From the NCBI GenBank assembly GCA_017856235.1, contig JAFMFH010000009.1, positions 1 through 38,766 on the forward strand: a stretch of 38,766 nucleotides of DNA, given 5' to 3'. The stretch is from Flavobacteriaceae bacterium (lineage in GTDB: Bacteria > Bacteroidota > Bacteroidia > Flavobacteriales > Flavobacteriaceae). The notes beneath the pieces are model-generated. The model did no database searches. It was given only the letters and a program-made list of their open reading frames with translations, and had not been told where the DNA came from. Shown here piece after piece: positions 1-9,103 of the stretch. Positions within the stretch are counted from its first letter, which is position 1. Every line of letters starts with the position of its first letter. A program made the position numbers and the translations under genes.

Positions 1-1430
1 AATGCATCACCTCTTCCAATTGCATTTTCAATTTGAAATCCTTCATCTGGATAACCATTAGTGTCTTTTCTAGCTACAGCAGAGTAGAAAGTCATGATTG
101 GATTAATATCTTCAACTGGAAAATCTGTACCAAAAGCAATAATGTTAGATTTATTTAAAAGCTCTCTGTAAGCATATGCATATTTGGCTCTATCTTCCCC
201 TATCCTATCGTTTAACCAATACATATCACTTGTTGCATGAGTAGGTTGAACAGAAGGAATGATTTTAGAGTTAAATAGATCGAAGTCTTCTTTAGAAATA
301 ACTTGAGCATGTTCAATTCTCCATCTTGGGTCTCTATAGTCAAATAAAGCATCCCTGTATGCTTTTAGAACAATTCTGTTCGCTTGATCTCCAATTGCAT
401 GTGTATTCATTTGAAATTTTGTGCCTGCCAACCTAAAAGCTAAATTTTTTAGTGAGTCAATTGGTGTACGAATAATACCTTTAAAACCTTTTCTGTCAGA
501 ATAATCATTAATTAAAAGAGCGCCTCTTGATCCAAGAGCACCATCAACGTATACTTTAACTGATCTAACATTTAATCTATCTGTCTTATATGGACCTGTT
601 TCTAAAAAATGTTCTAATGAGCTTGGATCATTTTCAATCATTGCATAGATTTTTATTTTTAATGATCCATCTTTATGTAGTTCATCAATTAATTCAATTT
701 GTTTTTTTGATACACCCGCATCAGAAATAGTAGTTAATCCATATTTAAAAGCTAAATCCTGAGCACTTAAAAGAGCTTTGATTGATTCTTCTTTAGTGGG
801 CTCGGGAATAATATTATCAACTAGTCTCATTGAATTGTCTATCAATACACCTGTTAATTTATTACCTATCTTAACAATTTCTCCTCCATCGACTATTATT
901 GAATTATCAATGCCGGCAAGTCTTAAAGCAAAATCATTGACTAAATAGGCGTGGCCATCAATTCTTCTAAGAACAACTGGCTTATCTGGAAACTTATCAT
1001 TTAAGAGAGAGTTAGTTGGGAAAGATTTATTGTTCCAATCATTTTGATCCCATCCTCTACCTAAAATAAAATCTGGATTATTTTGAGCATCAAACTCTGT
1101 AACTCTATCAACTACCTCTTCTAGACTTTTGGTGTTTTTAAGGTCAACTTGATTTAAATAAAATCCCAAGTCATAAAAATGTGCATGTGAATCAATAAAT
1201 CCTGGATAAACAGGAAGTTCTTGTGCATTAATAATATTGGTAGAGGAAAAGTTTGATAATATCTCATCACCGCCAACGTAAACAAATTTCCCTTCTTTGA
1301 CAGCAAATGAAGTATATTTATTATTTAGTTCATCTGCAGAGTAAATTTTAGCATTATGAACAATTAAATCAACACTTTCTGAACATGATGTAAAAAAAAT
1401 AAGGGATAGAAGAAGTATTTTTTTATTCAT
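1..1430 (-). CDS. Amidohydrolase lipoprotein, YtcJ-like (C-terminus cut by window edge)
   Basis: The frame is open from an ATG at 1430 to the window edge, about 476 codons, so the C-terminus is missing. The N-terminus is a lipoprotein signal: MNKKI, a hydrophobic stretch, then FTSC with the lipid-bearing Cys at residue 16. The body matches YtcJ-type metal-dependent amidohydrolases: GFIDSHAHFYDLG (metal-binding HxH, near 1165-1204), a mid-protein segment VKVYVDGALGSRGA, IGDQANR, RIEHAQ, and FGTDFPVEDINP close to the edge. The family hydrolyses C-N bonds, and its substrates are mostly unknown. The lipid anchor places it on the outside of a membrane, probably the outer membrane. It is divergent from ftsE across about 100 bases. 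The family call is firm; the substrate is not known. Confidence 0.85.
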   Translation of the reverse strand, partial: MNKKILLLSLIFFTSCSESVDLIVHNAKIYSADELNNKYTSFAVKEGKFVYVGGDEILSNFSSTNIINAQELPVYPGFIDSHAHFYDLGFYLNQVDLKNTKSLEEVVDRVTEFDAQNNPDFILGRGWDQNDWNNKSFPTNSLLNDKFPDKPVVLRRIDGHAYLVNDFALRLAGIDNSIIVDGGEIVKIGNKLTGVLIDNSMRLVDNIIPEPTKEESIKALLSAQDLAFKYGLTTISDAGVSKKQIELIDELHKDGSLKIKIYAMIENDPSSLEHFLETGPYKTDRLNVRSVKVYVDGALGSRGALLINDYSDRKGFKGIIRTPIDSLKNLAFRLAGTKFQMNTHAIGDQANRIVLKAYRDALFDYRDPRWRIEHAQVISKEDFDLFNSKIIPSVQPTHATSDMYWLNDRIGEDRAKYAYAYRELLNKSNIIAFGTDFPVEDINPIMTFYSAVARKDTNGYPDEGFQIENAIGRGDA

Positions 1431-1531
1431 AAAAAAAATTATATGCAAATTAAGTCAAATGATGTCTATCTAACAAAAAAACTATATATAATTAACAAAA
1501 AAAATAATTAATTGTTACATTAATACCCGTT

Positions 1532-2206
1532 ATGAAGATTATTAATATTATTAATACTGATCTACAAATTAATCAAAAAACAATTTTAGAAAATGTGAAT
1601 TTTGAATTGATAGAGGGTGATTTAAAATTTTTAATTGGAAAGACTGGAAGCGGTAAGACAACATTCATAAATTCAATATTTGGAAATCTTGAAATAGAAA
1701 AATCAAATAAATTTGATGTATTAGGATTCAATATTAAAAGATTAACTGAGAAACAAATTCCAAAATTAAGAAGAAAGATTGGATTTGTTTTTCAAGATTT
1801 TAAACTCCTTAATGATAGATCCATTTATGATAATCTTGAATTTGTTTTAGAGGCTATAGGTCATAATAATAAAAAAGAAAATAATGAAAAGATTAAGAGA
1901 GTTTTAAAATTAGTTGGAATTGAAATTTCTTTAGATAAATTTCCTGAAGAATTATCTGGTGGAGAACAACAAAGGATAGCTATAGCTAGGTCAATACTAA
2001 ATAATCCTGAATTAATAATTGCTGATGAGCCCACCGGGAACCTCGACCCCGAGACTAGTTTAGAGATAATTGAATTATTTCAAAGGTTAAATAAATTTGG
2101 AACATCAATGATTATAGCCACTCATGATTATAATCTAATACAAAGACTAAAAGGAAAAATTTACAAGTGTGAAGATGGAAAGTTTTTTGAAGTGAAAAGA
2201 AAATAA
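1532..2206 (+). CDS. ftsE: Cell-division ABC ATPase FtsE
   Basis: This 224-residue ABC ATPase has the length and motifs of FtsE, which works with the membrane protein FtsX at the septum to control peptidoglycan hydrolases. Visible motifs are Walker A GKTGSGKT (36-43), Q-loop VFQDF (86-90), signature LSGGEQQ (141-147), Walker B LIIADEPTGNLD (161-172) and H-loop ATHD (196-199). No ftsX is adjacent; kdsA follows after 16 bases. LolD and other small MacB-type ATPases share these motifs, but the short length and the Bacteroidota-style stand-alone context favour FtsE. Codons 164-175 are strikingly GC-rich (CCC, ACC, GGG, CTC, CCC) inside an otherwise AT-rich gene; this is reported as a finding. Confidence 0.85.
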   Translation: MKIINIINTDLQINQKTILENVNFELIEGDLKFLIGKTGSGKTTFINSIFGNLEIEKSNKFDVLGFNIKRLTEKQIPKLRRKIGFVFQDFKLLNDRSIYDNLEFVLEAIGHNNKKENNEKIKRVLKLVGIEISLDKFPEELSGGEQQRIAIARSILNNPELIIADEPTGNLDPETSLEIIELFQRLNKFGTSMIIATHDYNLIQRLKGKIYKCEDGKFFEVKRK

Positions 2207-2222
2207 TGATTAATATTGAAAA

Positions 2223-3023
2223 ATGATTACTGATAAAATTGAAAAAAATAAATTTTTACTCATTGCAGGACCATGTGCAATTGAAGGAAGAGAAATTTCT
2301 TTTAAAATAGCCGAAAAACTTGTAAATATTACCTCAAAATTATCAATTCCCCTAGTTTTCAAGGGAAGTTACAGAAAAGCAAATAGAACAAGAATAGATA
2401 GTTTTACAGGTATTGGTGATGAAAAAGCACTAAAAATTTTAAGAGATATAGGTAATCATTTTGATATTCCTATAATTACAGATATACATAGTGCTGATGA
2501 GGCAAAAATGGTTGCAGAATTTGTAGATTTAATTCAAATACCTGCTTTTCTTGCAAGACAAACTGACATTCTTGTTAGTGCTGCAAAAACTGATAAAATC
2601 ATTAATATAAAAAAAGGACAATTTATGAGTGCAGATAGTATGAAATATGCCGTTGATAAAGTGGTTGAATCAGGAAATAATAAAGTAATGATAACTGAAA
2701 GAGGTACTCAATTTGGATATAATGATCTAATTGTTGATTTCAGAGGTATAAGTGAGTTGAAAAAGTTAGCTCCAACAATATTAGATGTTACTCATTCTGT
2801 TCAAAAACCAAACCAAACCTCAGGGGTCACTGGTGGCAATCCTGAATACATTGAATCACTAGCAAGAGCTGGAATTGTAAATGGAGTTGATGGGATATTC
2901 ATTGAAACACACACTAATCCATCTAAAGCAAAAAGCGATGGTGCAAATATGTTAGATATAAATAAATTAGAAAATCTTATTAATAATCTATTGTCTATTA
3001 GAGAAGCTACATCTAAATTATAG
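2223..3023 (+). CDS. kdsA: 3-deoxy-8-phosphooctulonate (Kdo-8-P) synthase KdsA
   Basis: KdsA condenses arabinose-5-phosphate with phosphoenolpyruvate to make Kdo-8-phosphate, the first committed step of Kdo synthesis for the lipopolysaccharide inner core; it is cytoplasmic. The 266 residues match the usual 265-285. Family motifs are LIAGPCAIEG near the start, KANR followed by GIGDEKAL, IPAFLARQTD, GQFMSADSMK, DVTHSVQKPN and the C-terminal GIFIETHTNPSKAKSDGANM. Starting at the ATG at 2223 leaves the family N-terminus intact. It sits 16 bases behind ftsE and may share its transcript. The phosphatase for its product, kdsC, is about 11 kb away at 14134. Confidence 0.95.
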   Translation: MITDKIEKNKFLLIAGPCAIEGREISFKIAEKLVNITSKLSIPLVFKGSYRKANRTRIDSFTGIGDEKALKILRDIGNHFDIPIITDIHSADEAKMVAEFVDLIQIPAFLARQTDILVSAAKTDKIINIKKGQFMSADSMKYAVDKVVESGNNKVMITERGTQFGYNDLIVDFRGISELKKLAPTILDVTHSVQKPNQTSGVTGGNPEYIESLARAGIVNGVDGIFIETHTNPSKAKSDGANMLDINKLENLINNLLSIREATSKL

Positions 3024-3068
3024 TATTATTTATTTTATCTTTGACAAACTTTTGTACTTTGAAATTTT

Positions 3069-3464
3069 GGGGTCGACTGGTTTTGACAGCAAGACTAATT
3101 TAGTTATTTGCAAGTCGAGTGATGAGAATAATCTCGTAAATCTATTTTTCAACTTTTAAATGGCGAAAATAACTACGCTTTAGCTGCATAATTGACTGAA
3201 TTATAGTAAGTCTTTGCTTATCTCAACAAGGTTGAGAAGCTAAATATCTCATAAACACTTTGATTGACAGTATTTATAATTGAGATACCATTAAGTTAAT
3301 CTAGAGTTTTACATTCACTGGGTAAAATTTAAAACTTAAAGTGATAAGGATTATATTATGGTTGTTATCTACCAAGTATTTTCTCGAAAAATTAAAGATA
3401 AATAAGCTTGTAGAAGATAATTTAATTACTTGTATGGACGCGGGTTCGAATCCCGCCGACTCCA
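3069..3464 (+). ncRNA. ssrA: tmRNA (SsrA)
   Basis: The 5' end GGGGTCG pairs with the 3' segment CGACTCC (3457-3463) to form the tRNA-like acceptor stem. The T arm CGGGTTCGAATCCCG lies just before it, and the 5' side carries the conserved tmRNA start GGTTTTGACAG. An internal frame encodes the tag. The discriminator base is A3464, and the terminal CCA is not encoded (the DNA reads CTA), so it must be added enzymatically. The RNA rescues stalled ribosomes with SmpB. TTGACA at 3041-3046 and TACTTTG at 3055-3061 lie upstream, but their spacing is too short for a normal promoter pair. The 3' end is sure to within about one base. Confidence 0.96.
3162..3191 (+). other. tmRNA proteolysis-tag reading frame
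   Basis: The codons GGC GAA AAT AAC TAC GCT TTA GCT GCA TAA encode GENNYALAA and a stop. The resume codon is GGC. The tag is added to stalled nascent proteins and ends in the hydrophobic ALAA recognised by ClpXP-type proteases. This tag form is typical of Flavobacteriia, which supports the taxonomic reading of the window. Confidence 0.93.
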
Positions 3465-3635
3465 CTATTTAATTAATCCTCAAGATTTTCTTTATATGAA
3501 AATTTTTTAATATTTGAGTCTAAATGTTATTAAATTAATAAAAATTCACTCTCTTTTATGTTAAAAAATACAGTTTAAATTCATTTTAAATAATTATTTA
3601 TTATTTTGAATTTTAAACAAAAATTAATTAACTAT

Positions 3636-4397
3636 ATGAAAAATTTACTATTAACTTTTTTATTAATTTTTTCTATTTCAGCTAATGCTCAATATGCTGT
3701 TATGTCTGCAGTTGATTTAACTGAAAATGGAGAAAATGACTATTTAGCTTTAGAAGAATTTTTTTCTGAAATTAACAAAGAAGCTGTAAAATTAGGTCTT
3801 CAAACAGGTCAGTCTGTATGGAAAAGAACTCCAAAAGAGGGCGACCAAGACAATGCACCTGAATATTTTATTTTTAACACTTATTCTTCAATGGAACAAA
3901 TGCAACAAGGAATTAATTGGGCGGAATTAGCTCAAAAAGTCTATAAAGGCAAAATGTCAAGAAGAGCAATATCAAAAATGTTTGATAACTCTAGTTATGT
4001 TGCTGAAAAAGAAAGAAGATCATATGTATTTAGGGTTGTAGATGCAACTATTAGATCAGGTGGAAAGATTAAAAAAGGTGATAAGGCTACTATAAATTTA
4101 ATGAACAAGAAAACTGATGATTTTGAATCATATGAGTCTGAAGTTTGGAAACCAATTGCTGAAAAAAATATTTTAAAAGGCAACTTAAGACAATGGATTT
4201 TAGTTGAAGCCATAGACAGATCAGAGAATGCTTATGATGGTTGGACTCATATGGTATGGAATCTTCGATCTGACAATCCTGGAGAATGGTATAGCCCTTC
4301 GGGTTTTAAATGGGACAAACTTTGGGAAGGAATTGAATCAGCAAGAGATATGGCAGATTCAGTAGAACTTACTTGTGTTTTTTCTTCAGAAGATTAG
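3636..4397 (+). CDS. Secreted protein of unknown function
   Basis: I do not recognise the family. The ATG at 3636 starts a clean signal peptide, MKNLLLTFLLIFSISANAQ, with probable cleavage after ANA; the mature protein is about 235 residues. An upstream in-frame TTG at 3606 would add ten residues before the signal and is less likely. The mature protein is soluble-looking, rich in Trp and acidic residues, without membrane spans or obvious catalytic motifs. Two similar-sized halves with Trp/Glu-rich segments (SVWKRTPKEG and later SEVWKPIAEKN) hint at a repeated alpha/beta fold, but this is only an impression. A short downstream remnant in the same frame resembles its last 25 residues. It follows the tmRNA gene and ends well before the terminator at 4530. 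Confidence 0.75.
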   Translation: MKNLLLTFLLIFSISANAQYAVMSAVDLTENGENDYLALEEFFSEINKEAVKLGLQTGQSVWKRTPKEGDQDNAPEYFIFNTYSSMEQMQQGINWAELAQKVYKGKMSRRAISKMFDNSSYVAEKERRSYVFRVVDATIRSGGKIKKGDKATINLMNKKTDDFESYESEVWKPIAEKNILKGNLRQWILVEAIDRSENAYDGWTHMVWNLRSDNPGEWYSPSGFKWDKLWEGIESARDMADSVELTCVFSSED

Positions 4398-4412
4398 AGC
4401 TATATAATTTAA

Positions 4413-4505
4413 ATTAAAAAAGGTCAAAAATTAATAGAAGGCATACAAGCTGCAAGCGATGATCAAAATGGGGGTCAGCTTCAGTTGATATCAATTCTTA
4501 ACTAA
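4413..4505 (+). pseudogene. Relic of a tandem copy of the preceding gene's C-terminus
   Basis: After the stop of the preceding gene there is one more stop (4410-4412), and the same frame then stays open for 30 codons to TAA at 4503. It reads KLIEGIQAASDDQNGG, then LQLISILN. The C-terminus of the preceding protein reads KLWEGIESARDMADSV, then ELTCVFSSED. The shared pattern is KL-x-EGI-x-x-A-x-x-D. No start codon or upstream remainder is visible. This looks like the tail left from a deleted tandem paralogue. The resemblance was judged by eye over a short stretch. Confidence 0.5.
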
Positions 4506-4529
4506 TAAACCAATTTTTTATTAGAAAAA

Positions 4530-4560
4530 AACCCACCTTAACGGTGGGTTTTTTATTTTT
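4530..4560 (+). terminator. Rho-independent terminator
   Basis: The inverted repeat AACCCACC / GGTGGGTT has a five-base loop (TTAAC), is preceded by an A run and followed by T-rich sequence. It ends the transcript of the secreted-protein gene and relic just before the MscS gene. The A run on the other side would let it also work on the minus strand. Confidence 0.85.
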
Positions 4561-4565
4561 GTAAA

Positions 4566-5777
4566 ATGTTTACAAAAGAAATAAACCAATTTTTATTAAG
4601 ATATGGTCTACCAGAAGGTTTATCAAATATTTTAACTAGCCTTATTATAACTGTTTTTGTGGTTATAACAGTTATTGTAATTAATTTTTTAACAAGAAAG
4701 ATAATTCTCTATTTTTTTAAAAGAATTGCAAAATCTACTTCATCTCATTTTGATGATTTATTGATAAAGAATAAAGTACCTAGCCTTTTGTCATTTATTC
4801 CCTCTATATTCTTTTTATTTTGGATTTCACCTTCTTACTCAGATTTATTTACAATTGCGCTTGAATCTGCTTTTGCAATTCTAATTATTTTGACTGTTAG
4901 ATCTGTTTTAGGTGCAGTAAAAGATTTCTTTAAGTCATCAAATAAATTAAAACATATTCCTATTGATAGCTATATACAAGTTATCATGATCATCTTATGG
5001 TTTATTGGTATAATTATAGTTTTATCTATTTTAACTGGAAGAGAAATTGGAACTTTTCTTGCAGCAATTGGTGCTTTCTCTGCAATAATTATTTTAGTAT
5101 TTAGAGACACAATTCTAGGATTTGTTTCAAGTATTCAGGTCAGTGTTAATGATACTGTAAGAATTGGAGATTGGATTACCATGGAAAGTGCTGGAGCAGA
5201 TGGTAATGTTATTGAAATTAATCTTTCGACTGTAATTGTGAAAAATTTTGATAATAGTATTTCAACAATTCCAACTTATAAATTAGTTTCTGATTCTTTT
5301 AAAAACTGGAGAGCTATGGAAGAATCCGGAGGTAGAAGAATTAAAAGATCATTATTAATAAGGTCAACTTCCGTAAGATTTTTAAATTCTGATGAAGTAA
5401 ATGAATTAAAAAAAATAAATTTAATTTCTGATTACTTGAGAGACAAGTCATCTGAAATTAATGATTACAATAGTAGGTTAAATGTAGAAAGTAATGATTT
5501 AATTAATGGAAGAAACTTAACTAATCTGGGTATTTTTAGGATCTATGTTGAAAAATATCTTCTATCTCATCCACTTACTAATGATGATTTAACTTTAATG
5601 TGTAGACAACTTGAACCAACATCTCAGGGAATACCTATTCAAATTTATACTTTTACTAAGGATAAAGAGTGGACAACATATGAGAGTATTGCATCAGATA
5701 TTTTTGACCATCTTTTATCCTCAATAAAATATTTCCATTTAGAAACCTTTGAACTTAATCAAACAATTTCTAGTTAA
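4566..5777 (+). CDS. MscS-family mechanosensitive channel, YbdG-like
   Basis: This 403-residue protein has about five hydrophobic spans in its first half and then a cytoplasmic MscS-type beta domain. The pore-helix region is GTFLAAIGAFSAIIILVFRD, followed by ILGFVSSIQVSVNDTVRIGDWI, the hallmark of MscS proteins. The segment NFDNSISTIPTYKLVSDSFK followed by GGRRIKRS is characteristic of the YbdG subgroup rather than MscS itself. It is an inner-membrane channel that releases solutes under osmotic downshock. Its stop codon overlaps by eight bases the end of the convergent BNR-repeat gene, leaving no room for a terminator between them. Confidence 0.9.
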   Translation: MFTKEINQFLLRYGLPEGLSNILTSLIITVFVVITVIVINFLTRKIILYFFKRIAKSTSSHFDDLLIKNKVPSLLSFIPSIFFLFWISPSYSDLFTIALESAFAILIILTVRSVLGAVKDFFKSSNKLKHIPIDSYIQVIMIILWFIGIIIVLSILTGREIGTFLAAIGAFSAIIILVFRDTILGFVSSIQVSVNDTVRIGDWITMESAGADGNVIEINLSTVIVKNFDNSISTIPTYKLVSDSFKNWRAMEESGGRRIKRSLLIRSTSVRFLNSDEVNELKKINLISDYLRDKSSEINDYNSRLNVESNDLINGRNLTNLGIFRIYVEKYLLSHPLTNDDLTLMCRQLEPTSQGIPIQIYTFTKDKEWTTYESIASDIFDHLLSSIKYFHLETFELNQTISS

Positions 5778-8700
5778 TACCGCTTCCATTTAAATGCGGT
5801 GGGTTTAACTCTTTAATTTCTTTTTCTAAAGAATCCAGCTCTATTTTTAATGATTCTATAATTCCTTTAGACTCATTAAACATATTTACAGCTATTTCAA
5901 GGTTAGATGAATTAAGTTCAGTTGGACCATAAGAGGTTGATAACCCCTGCATAGCTATTCTCACCCTATTAGCAAGAGTTACTTTGTCCCACTCACCAAT
6001 TTCAGCTCTAGCTGGGTTTCCATTTAAATCATATTCAACCATACTATATTTAGATTTGAAATCAGCAATCTTTTTTATAATTTCAGGAGAGAATTCCTGT
6101 AATTGCATTGAGGCTTTTTCTAATAATTGAACTTTATTTTTTATCATATTAAACTCATCTTCATATTTTGAAATTTCAATATAAAGTGCCGAAACTTTAT
6201 TTCTAAAATTATTATAATCATCATATGATGAACCTTCTAGGGTTCCTTTTCTTAATGGGTTTACATTAAATGAAACAGGCCCATCAAGTTTTTCTACACT
6301 TCCATTATTTTCAAGATAAAGTTCTGCTTGATACTCACCAGGTGTTACGTATGGACCTGATGGATTGAACCACCAGTTGGATTGTGCTTCTCCAGCTCTA
6401 ACTGGGTAATAACTTTTGTGTCTAAGATTCCAAGATATTTTTCCAGATCCGTTAGAAGCTTTCTGCTTTACATTTCTAATATGGTTACCATTAGAGTCTT
6501 TAATTGTAAGAATTATACTTGGAGATTTTTCATTCATTTCTTTAGCTAAATTATCATAGCCAGGAAATGGTATATTATTGTTATCTGCATTAAGTTTTCT
6601 TTCATTTTGAATTCTAGTTTCTTGAGAAGTTTTAGGTATATCATTTAAATGATAAGTAAACACTGCTCCATAGGTAGGATTTTTAGCTACATAAAATTGA
6701 CCTCCAGTATTTCCTAGAGAATTTCTAGGTCTAAATAACTTTGCATCTCTAGGTTTAAATAGTTTACCTTTAGATGATAGGTTTTCTTCTGTCATTTCCC
6801 TTAATGCGCTATAGTCGTCAAGTACAAAGAAACCTCTACCAAATGATGCACCTACAAGATCATTCTCTCTTTCTTGAATTACAATATCTCTAAATGAAAT
6901 AGTTGGAGTTCCACCAAGTTTTTGCCACGAATCACCTCCATTTAACGATGTATAGATTCCAAATTCAGTTGCAAGGAAGAATAGATCCTTCTTAACATGA
7001 TCTTGAACAAATCTCCATACAAGTGTATTATCTGGAATATTATTAGATATTGATTCCCATGATTCACCAAGATCTGAGCTCTTAAATAGATATGGAGATA
7101 GATCTCCTTCTTTATGATTATCTAAAGATACATATACAGTATTAGAGTCATAAAGATCAGCTTTAATATCATTTACAAAACTTCTTTCTGGAAGACCTAA
7201 TTTCGTTACTGGAATAGATTTCCATGTTTCACCACCATTTGATGTAACTTGGATAAATCCATCATCAGTACCAGCCCAAATTATACCTTCTTTAACAGGA
7301 GACTCAGATAATGAAGTAATTGTGTTATACTGAGACATGGCTTTTACATCCCATGCATTATCCCAGCTTTGTGTCCTTCCCATTATAGGAAGTTCAATTC
7401 GATTTTCATTTCTAGTTAAGTCAGCAGAAATAGGATTCCAACTATCTCCTCTATTATTAGATTGCCATACCCTGTAAGATCCAATATATATCCTTGCAGG
7501 ATCATGAGGGCTTACTAATATTGGTGTATCCCAGTTATATCTTTCGTGAGGTTCACCTTCTAAAGGTTGTGGCTGAATGAATACCTGTTCTCCAGTCTCT
7601 AAATCGATTCTATGAAATCTCCCCTCTTGAGTAGTAGCATAAATAATATTGTTATAAACTGGGTCAGTTGCTGATTGATGTCCATCTGCAAATAAAGTTT
7701 TATACCAGTCTCTATTTGTAATTCCAGCTGCTTCATCTGTTGCAGAAGGTCCACCAGCAGATCCATTATCTTGTGTTCCACCAAAAATATGATAGAATGG
7801 TTCAGCGTTATTTACAGCTACTTTATAGAACTGAGTAAGAGGTAAATTTAAAAAATAATGCCAGTTTTTTGCTAAATCAAAACTCTCATATATTCCAGCA
7901 TCAGTTCCAACCATTATGTAATCTGGATCACTTTCTTTAAAAGCAATAGCATGATGATCACTATGCTTTTGCCTTCTTCCCTCAAGCTCTCTAAAATTTT
8001 TTCCTCCATCATCAGACGTTAGTATTTGAACGTTCATTAAATAAAGTCTGTCAAATTTGTGCGGACTAGTATATAGCTCTTGATAATAGTGAGGACCAGT
8101 TCCTCCAGAAACAGTGTTTGACATTTTTGTCCAAGATTCACCTCTATTAACTGATTTATAGACACCACCCTTAGTTCTATCAGTCTCAATAGCTGCATAA
8201 ACTACATCATTGTCTTGGTAGGACATGGCAATACCAATTTTACCAAGATTTGATTTAGGAATTCCATTTGAAAGTTTTTTCCATGTATTTCCGTTATCAT
8301 CTGACCTATGAATACCTGAATCAGGTCCTCCACCCATATAGGCTGCTACAGTTCTATGTCTATCCCAGGTAGCAGCATAAATTATATTTGGATATCTTGA
8401 ATCCATCATAATATCTGTAACACCTGTCCACTCTGAACCACCTAAAATTTTATTCCAGCTTTCACCTCCATCAGTAGTTTTAAATAATCCTCTATCTCCA
8501 CCGCTAGACCAAAGAGGTCCTTGAGATGCAACATATACAACATTTGAATCTTCTGGATGGACAATTATCTCAGAAATATGCTCTGATTTTTTAAGTCCCA
8601 TATTTTTCCATGATTTACCTCCGTCCATACTTTTATATACTCCGTCTCCATATCCAACATGTCTTCCACCAACATTTTCACCTGAACCTACCCAAATTAT

Positions 8701-9030
8701 ATTTGGATTAGAAGGATCAATAGTTACTGAACCAATTGAATATACTGGCTGTGAGTCAAATATTGGATTCCATGTAGTACCAGCGTTATCAGTCATCCAT
8801 ACACCACCAGAACCGACAGCAACATACCAAATATTTTCATTATTTGGATGAATAGCTATATCTGCAATCCTTCCTGATAAAAATGCTGGACCAACATTTC
8901 TAAATTTAAATGCATTAAGAGAAACTTTTTCAGTTTTAGTATTCTCTTTTTGATTTTTTTTTCTTTGTGAATTAGCATCTATTGGAGTAAACAATAGCAA
9001 TGCTATTAAAGCAATTAATAGTTTTTTCAT
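5770..9030 (-). CDS. Secreted BNR/sortilin-like beta-propeller protein
   Basis: The ATG at 9030 begins a signal peptide (MKKLLIALIALLLFTPIDANSQ), so I prefer it to a start 30 codons upstream. The 1086-residue protein has many Asp-box motifs, for example TDNAGTTW, SMDGGKSW, TTDGGESW, SDDNGNTW, SVNRGESW, TSNGGETW, SSDLGESW and TSLNGGDSW, which mark BNR/VPS10-type propeller blades, probably two stacked propellers over residues 30-740. The C-terminal third holds Ig-like and helical segments. Such proteins are often named glycosyl hydrolase or sialidase-like, but no sialidase active site is evident and a binding or scaffolding role is possible. It lies 73 bases after the citrulline-hydrolase-like gene. 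Confidence 0.85.
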   Translation of the reverse strand: MKKLLIALIALLLFTPIDANSQRKKNQKENTKTEKVSLNAFKFRNVGPAFLSGRIADIAIHPNNENIWYVAVGSGGVWMTDNAGTTWNPIFDSQPVYSIGSVTIDPSNPNIIWVGSGENVGGRHVGYGDGVYKSMDGGKSWKNMGLKKSEHISEIIVHPEDSNVVYVASQGPLWSSGGDRGLFKTTDGGESWNKILGGSEWTGVTDIMMDSRYPNIIYAATWDRHRTVAAYMGGGPDSGIHRSDDNGNTWKKLSNGIPKSNLGKIGIAMSYQDNDVVYAAIETDRTKGGVYKSVNRGESWTKMSNTVSGGTGPHYYQELYTSPHKFDRLYLMNVQILTSDDGGKNFRELEGRRQKHSDHHAIAFKESDPDYIMVGTDAGIYESFDLAKNWHYFLNLPLTQFYKVAVNNAEPFYHIFGGTQDNGSAGGPSATDEAAGITNRDWYKTLFADGHQSATDPVYNNIIYATTQEGRFHRIDLETGEQVFIQPQPLEGEPHERYNWDTPILVSPHDPARIYIGSYRVWQSNNRGDSWNPISADLTRNENRIELPIMGRTQSWDNAWDVKAMSQYNTITSLSESPVKEGIIWAGTDDGFIQVTSNGGETWKSIPVTKLGLPERSFVNDIKADLYDSNTVYVSLDNHKEGDLSPYLFKSSDLGESWESISNNIPDNTLVWRFVQDHVKKDLFFLATEFGIYTSLNGGDSWQKLGGTPTISFRDIVIQERENDLVGASFGRGFFVLDDYSALREMTEENLSSKGKLFKPRDAKLFRPRNSLGNTGGQFYVAKNPTYGAVFTYHLNDIPKTSQETRIQNERKLNADNNNIPFPGYDNLAKEMNEKSPSIILTIKDSNGNHIRNVKQKASNGSGKISWNLRHKSYYPVRAGEAQSNWWFNPSGPYVTPGEYQAELYLENNGSVEKLDGPVSFNVNPLRKGTLEGSSYDDYNNFRNKVSALYIEISKYEDEFNMIKNKVQLLEKASMQLQEFSPEIIKKIADFKSKYSMVEYDLNGNPARAEIGEWDKVTLANRVRIAMQGLSTSYGPTELNSSNLEIAVNMFNESKGIIESLKIELDSLEKEIKELNPPHLNGSGIN

Positions 9031-9103
9031 ATAAATGTTTTTAGATTTGACCTGAATCTGCCAAAAAAGTTTATTTAAATATAATGATATTAAAATAATG
9101 ACA

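Noticed and set aside
3041-3061. TTGACA and TACTTTG as tmRNA promoter
   Set aside because: The eight-base gap between the two is too short for either sigma-70-like or Bacteroidota spacing.
4554-4561. TATTTTTG as promoter box of the MscS gene
   Set aside because: It is only four bases from the ATG and is part of the T tract behind a terminator, so the match is probably by chance.
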